Assembly: GCF_025685575.1 (NCBI RefSeq) | Contig: NZ_JAGSYD010000002.1 | Location: 372,001 to 436,000 of the forward strand | Direction of reading: 5' to 3' | DNA length: 64,000 nucleotides | Source of the DNA: Granulicella cerasi | GTDB taxonomy: Bacteria > Acidobacteriota > Terriglobia > Terriglobales > Acidobacteriaceae | Shown: piece after piece, positions 60,412 through 64,000 of the stretch | Numbering within the stretch: the first letter of the stretch is position 1 | How the letters are laid out: the number at the start of each line of letters is the position of its first letter | Position numbers and translations under genes: made by a program | Notes under the pieces: model-generated | The model's input: only the letters and a program-made list of their open reading frames with translations | Told to the model about the DNA's origin: nothing | The model's database searches: none

Positions 60412-60828
60412 GTATTGACGACCGTTACCCGGTTGCTGCAGAGGCTGCATGCGTTCCGTCCGCTCAAGATGGCCCTGGATACTGGGGCCGCCAAGGACGT
60501 GGAGGCACCGGCTGGCAGCTCGAAAAACGCGCTGACGAACGGGTTGCCGCTGAGTTCCTGACGGGGTGCCGGGCTGTGTCGATAGTACCATCCGATGCAC
60601 GTACGAAGCCTTCCGAAGGTTGATTTGCCTAACGATTCCCCGCGTATTTTCACGAGGTTCACGATCGGGGTTAGTGTCGGTTGGACGCACGGAAACGGAA
60701 GAGGTTTGCGGAGCGTGGGAGAAATTCTGCAACCCGCCCCGGGCGCCTGCCGCAGGTGAAGCCAAAGCGAAGGTGCTAGCATCAAAAAGCTTCTGCCGCC
60801 TGAAAGAGTGGCAGCTTTCGGACCCCTT
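60412..60828. other. Divergent promoter region between the secretin gene and smpB
   Basis: This 417-base gap must hold the promoters of both divergent genes. It carries no ORF that I can support; a frame over its left part is only an extension of the secretin frame. No clear minus-35/minus-10 pair or riboswitch was seen. Confidence 0.5.
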
Positions 60829-61371
60829 ATGCCTCGCCAGAACACAGTACAGATTCAGCCGTCGTCGAACGCCAAGCCTGCCGTGAAGGAAAAGGACCGC
60901 GACCCCGTTGCTGCGGGCAAGCGCGATGCCGCGTTCAACCGCTCGGCCAGCTTCAATTACTTCCTCGAAGACCGTTTCGAGGCGGGCGTTGCCCTGCGCG
61001 GCACCGAGGTAAAGAGCATCCGCGAGGGCAAGGCCAACCTGAAGGACGCCTACGGCCTCGTGAAGGATGGCGAAGCTTTCCTGCTGAACGCGCATATCGG
61101 CCACTTTTCGCACGGCAATATCTACAACCACGAAGAGACCCGCACCCGTAAGCTGCTGCTGCATAAGAAAGAGATCGAAAAGCTGAAGGCGGCGCTGCAG
61201 GGCAAGGGCTACACGCTGGTGCCGGTGCGTTTCTACTTCAAGAACGGCCGCGTGAAGTGCGAAATGGCACTCGCCAAGGGCAAGCAGGACTGGGACAAGC
61301 GGGAAACCGAGCGCAAGCGCGAGGCCGACAAGGAAGCGCGCTCTGCGATTGCTCGCGGCCAGCGCGGATAA
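60829..61371 (+). CDS. smpB: SsrA-binding protein SmpB
   Basis: SmpB binds tmRNA and brings it to stalled ribosomes. The 180-residue product has the conserved core NRSASFNYFLEDRFEAGVAL, GTEVKSIREGKANLKDAY, and KLLLHKKEIEKL, and a long basic C-terminal helix (KGKQDWDKRETERKREADKE) that enters the decoding centre. An N-terminal extension of about 30 residues precedes the core. No tmRNA gene is seen in the window. An upstream in-frame start at 60808 is possible. Confidence 0.95.
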   Translation: MPRQNTVQIQPSSNAKPAVKEKDRDPVAAGKRDAAFNRSASFNYFLEDRFEAGVALRGTEVKSIREGKANLKDAYGLVKDGEAFLLNAHIGHFSHGNIYNHEETRTRKLLLHKKEIEKLKAALQGKGYTLVPVRFYFKNGRVKCEMALAKGKQDWDKRETERKREADKEARSAIARGQRG

Positions 61372-61541
61372 AACGGGCTGACGTTTCAGAGATAGCGTGT
61401 AGGCTTCCACGAGCTTCAAGGTCAAGATGGAGCCTTAGGTACAACGTCACGGGGTAGCATCGATGCCCCTCGAGGGTGCAGTCTTGCGAAACCCTATTCG
61501 CTCCCCCTAAACCCTCGCCGCAAAGAGCTACACTAGCCGGG

Positions 61542-63119
61542 ATGGTTCGTCGACTTGCATCGGTAGTTTTGGTTTCTGTGGGGATAGCCTCAGGCATGGC
61601 TGCGTACGCGCAGGCTGCGCCCGAAGGCCGTGTGGTGCTGGTGCTGCCGTTTGAGAACCGCTCCGGCAACGCTTCGCTGAACTGGGTAGGCGACAGCTTC
61701 CCGGACACGCTGGACAAGCGCCTCAACTCCTCGGGTTTCCTTACGATTTCGCAGGATGATCGCCGCTACGCGCTCGATCACCTTGGCCTGCCCAAGGACT
61801 TCCGTCCTTCGCGCGCGACGACGATCAAGATCGCGCAGCAGCTCGACGCAAACTACGTGGTGATCGGCAGCTTCAACGTCGTCGGCCAGCAGATCCGCAT
61901 TCAGTCGCAGGTGCTCACCGTGAACGCGTTGAAGCTTTCAGCCGCGGTAGAAGACTCCGCTGAGCTGAACCGGCTTTTCGACGCGGAAAACGCGGTGGCC
62001 TGGAAGATCGCGCGCGCGATGGACCCGAAGATGAACGTGGCCGAGCAGACCTTTCTCGCCGCTCCGGGCGCAGTTCCCTTGCCCGCTTTTGAAAACTACA
62101 TCCGCGGCACGAACGCGCCGACGCCGAATGATCGTCTGGCGCGCCTGAAGGAAGCCGTCAGCATCAGCCCGAACTATGCGGCAGCCCTGCTGGCTCTGGG
62201 TAAGGAGCAGTATGCGGCCAAGGATTTCGCCGCAGCCGCGACGACGCTCGCGAAGGTTCCGCAGGACGATCCGCTGTCGCTGGAGGCTGGCTTCTACCTC
62301 GGCCTTGCGCGCATCAACAACAACAATTACACCGGCGCTGCGACGGCGTTTGATTTCGTCGAGAGCCGCCTGCCGCTGCCGGAGGTGCTCAACAACCACG
62401 GTGTGGCGCTGGCCCGCCAGGGCAAGGATGGCTCTGCGTACTTCGACCGCGCGGTGAAGGCCGATCCGAATGACGTGGACTTCCGCTACAACCTCGCGGT
62501 TTCACTCTTCCGCCGCGGCGATACGGCCGATGCGCTGCGCGAAGCCGACGCCGCGCTGAAACTGAAGAACACCGACGGCGACATCGTCACGCTGCGCTCG
62601 CGCATCGCTGCAGTGCCCGCTGGCACAAAGCTGCCCGCGAATGATCCGACCTTCGCTCCGGCGGAGCGCGTACGTCGCTCGTACTCGGAAGCAAGCTTCC
62701 GCCAGGCGGCGTTCCAGTTGAGCCAGCTGCAGGACATGCGTCTCGCGATGCTGCCGCCTGCGCAGCGAGCGAACGAACACAACTCGATCGCGCAAGGCTA
62801 CATGCAGCAGGGACTGCTGCCGCAGGCGGAACAGCAGTACAACGCTGCGCTTGAGGCGGATGGCTCCAACGCGGCAGCCCATGCGGGTTTGGCCGAGATT
62901 CGCGAACGTAGCGGACAGAAGGATGAGGCGCGCAACGAAGCGCAGGCTTCGATTCGCCTGAAGCCGAACGTGCCGGCGTATCTCGTGCTCGCCCGCCTGG
63001 AGATCGCCGCGAAGAACGTGCCCGCGGCCGTGGAGGCAGTGAACCATGCCACCGCTCTCGAGCCGCACAACCCCCAGGCGATTGCATTGCGCATGAGCCT
63101 GCAGAAGCCCGCACAATAA
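61542..63119 (+). CDS. Exported TPR protein with TolB/CsgG-like N-terminal domain
   Basis: The 525-residue product has a signal peptide (about 1-25, ending AYAQ). A domain at about 29-145 (VLVLPFENRSGNASLNWVGD and ANYVVIGSFNVVGQQIRIQS) resembles the FlgO/CsgG/TolB-like N-domain of sensor and lipoprotein families. Tetratricopeptide repeats follow from about 190 to the end (FENYIRGTN, YAAALLALGKEQYAAKDFAA, LPEVLNNHGVALARQGKDGS). It likely acts in the periplasm as a scaffold. The start was chosen for the signal peptide. Confidence 0.82.
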   Translation: MVRRLASVVLVSVGIASGMAAYAQAAPEGRVVLVLPFENRSGNASLNWVGDSFPDTLDKRLNSSGFLTISQDDRRYALDHLGLPKDFRPSRATTIKIAQQLDANYVVIGSFNVVGQQIRIQSQVLTVNALKLSAAVEDSAELNRLFDAENAVAWKIARAMDPKMNVAEQTFLAAPGAVPLPAFENYIRGTNAPTPNDRLARLKEAVSISPNYAAALLALGKEQYAAKDFAAAATTLAKVPQDDPLSLEAGFYLGLARINNNNYTGAATAFDFVESRLPLPEVLNNHGVALARQGKDGSAYFDRAVKADPNDVDFRYNLAVSLFRRGDTADALREADAALKLKNTDGDIVTLRSRIAAVPAGTKLPANDPTFAPAERVRRSYSEASFRQAAFQLSQLQDMRLAMLPPAQRANEHNSIAQGYMQQGLLPQAEQQYNAALEADGSNAAAHAGLAEIRERSGQKDEARNEAQASIRLKPNVPAYLVLARLEIAAKNVPAAVEAVNHATALEPHNPQAIALRMSLQKPAQ

Positions 63120-63123
63120 ACCG

Positions 63124-63513
63124 ATGCTGCCCCTCCCCTTCGCTCCTGCGTTGACGCTGCTGCTGATCACCGTGGGCGGACTTCTGCTCGCGTGGGAAGC
63201 GAACCATCCCGGATCGATGCTGCCGGGCGGGATCGGCCTGATCGCGGTGCTGATCGCGCTGGCGTCGGTGATGCGGTCGCAGGATGCCGCCGAGCACGTA
63301 AGCGGCCTGATAGCCGCGTTTGCGGCGATGCTGGCGAGCTTTCGCTGGCCAAAGCGCTGGCTCTTCGGCATAGCGGCGGCGCTCTGGGTCGGGGCTTTCC
63401 TCGCCATCGGGCCACGCTGGGTAGCGATTCTGTGCGCGGCGGTGCTTGCCGTGGCGACGTCCCTGCTGGCCGAGATCACCGCCCGGGCGCGACGAAACAA
63501 AGCTTTGCGCTAG
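63124..63513 (+). CDS. Small membrane protein, NfeD-like
   Basis: The 129-residue product has four hydrophobic segments (about 8-25, 34-50, 62-75 plus 80-97, and 100-118). The stretch LLAWEANHPGSMLPGGIGLI resembles the membrane part of NfeD proteins, which partner with SPFH/stomatin proteins. No stomatin gene lies here, and the soluble NfeD C-terminal domain is missing. It begins 4 bases after the TPR gene, likely the same operon. Confidence 0.6.
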   Translation: MLPLPFAPALTLLLITVGGLLLAWEANHPGSMLPGGIGLIAVLIALASVMRSQDAAEHVSGLIAAFAAMLASFRWPKRWLFGIAAALWVGAFLAIGPRWVAILCAAVLAVATSLLAEITARARRNKALR

Positions 63514-63576
63514 AGCAGCGGCCTCGGACGCGATAGACTGAAACGAGCGCACATTTGGCGCTGGAGCCACACTACG

Positions 63577-64000
63577 TTGAACCGCCTTGCCCGTATCATG
63601 CTCGCTGCCGGTGTACTCGCCGGATCGTTTGCCCCCGCTGCCTTTGCGCAGGACAATACCCAGCCGTCGAAGTACTCCAAGTACCTTGAGCGCATGGACT
63701 TCAGCTTGGGCGGTATGGCGCTGTTCAACAGCACAGTCTCTGGTCCACGCCAGGCGCCGGAGCTTCCGGCTGCGACCGTGAGCGAGTCCGCCGGTAACAC
63801 TGCCGGCCTGCTCGCAACGTTGCGCTATACCGCGAAGCCGTACTTCGGCATCGAGTACAACGCAACGTACGCGCGTTACACCGAGACCTTCAACGTGAAT
63901 CCGCTGCAGATTCAGACGGGCGTCACAGAGCAGACCTTCGGCTATGTCGTGACGCCGCGCCAGCAGATCTACGGCCTGCAGCCGGTGATCAGCGTCGGTG
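63577..64000 (+). CDS. Outer-membrane-type protein, 5' part only
   Basis: The gene runs off the window. About 141 codons are seen, from a TTG start (GGAG 10 bases upstream); an in-frame ATG lies 7 codons later. The product has a signal peptide (MNRLARIMLAAGVLAGSFAP, ending AFAQ) and amphipathic beta strands (FSLGGMALFNSTVSG, YFGIEYNATYARYTETFNVN), as in small outer-membrane barrels. No family can be fixed from this part. Confidence 0.7.
   Translation, partial: MNRLARIMLAAGVLAGSFAPAAFAQDNTQPSKYSKYLERMDFSLGGMALFNSTVSGPRQAPELPAATVSESAGNTAGLLATLRYTAKPYFGIEYNATYARYTETFNVNPLQIQTGVTEQTFGYVVTPRQQIYGLQPVISVG

Overview
This is a GC-rich bacterial chromosome window interrupted by a roughly 29 kb integrated mobile element. 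The host genes suggest an acidobacterium of the Terriglobia/Acidobacteriaceae type (Granulicella, Terriglobus and Edaphobacter are examples). The pointers are a Bacillus-like diheme SdhC-SdhA-SdhB set, a secretin fused to a cohesin domain beside pseudopilins, a YVTN-propeller lipoprotein, a GH79-like glycosidase, and a polar flagellar cluster with sigma-28 style promoters. This placement is inference from gene content and style. No rRNA or tRNA gene was seen to confirm it.

Left host flank (1-12.5 kb). The window opens inside an ABC exporter gene. A flagellar block follows: fliS, fliD and flagellin on the minus strand, then flbD-motA-motB on the plus strand. Next come a secreted beta-propeller-like protein, rdgB, and a succinate dehydrogenase operon in which two extra small membrane-protein genes (103 and 48 codons) are threaded between sdhC, sdhA and sdhB. 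A secreted protein gene closes the flank.

Mobile element (about 12,498-41,789). A 13 bp direct repeat, GCTCAGGATGACA, marks both ends. The left copy lies in a dispersed host repeat that has a relative near 7.0 kb. AT-rich ends carry three T(A/G)CACA motifs each, and a tyrosine integrase sits just inside the left end. The cargo, in order, is: a DUF4062 protein with a 40-residue partner; a translationally coupled DNA methyltransferase, helicase and GIY-YIG nuclease operon; an Xre/ImmA pair with a palindromic operator; a TIR-domain cluster; a large serine recombinase with two ParB-like proteins; a TrwA-like RHH protein and TrwB-like coupling protein; a DUF488 cassette with a HEPN-like gene; a MobF (TrwC-like) relaxase; an excisionase-like HTH protein; and an ArdC-type antirestriction protein with a DUF6908 gene. 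No type IV secretion channel genes are present, so it reads as an integrative mobilizable element that relies on a helper and carries several defence or anti-defence modules.

Right host flank (41.8-64 kb). Here are a GlcG/HbpS-like protein, a membrane dipeptidase, two cyclophilins (one exported, one cytosolic), malate dehydrogenase, a secreted protein with an internal duplication, a GH79-like glycosidase, purB, a MarR regulator overlapping a ClC channel, a glutaredoxin-like protein, an SDR oxidoreductase, a lysine-rich DUF3175 protein, tadA, a type II secretion/pilus-like set (secretin-cohesin, two pseudopilins, YVTN lipoprotein), smpB, a TPR protein, a small membrane protein and the start of an outer-membrane-type protein that runs off the window. 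Many genes here end in perfect GC-rich hairpins.
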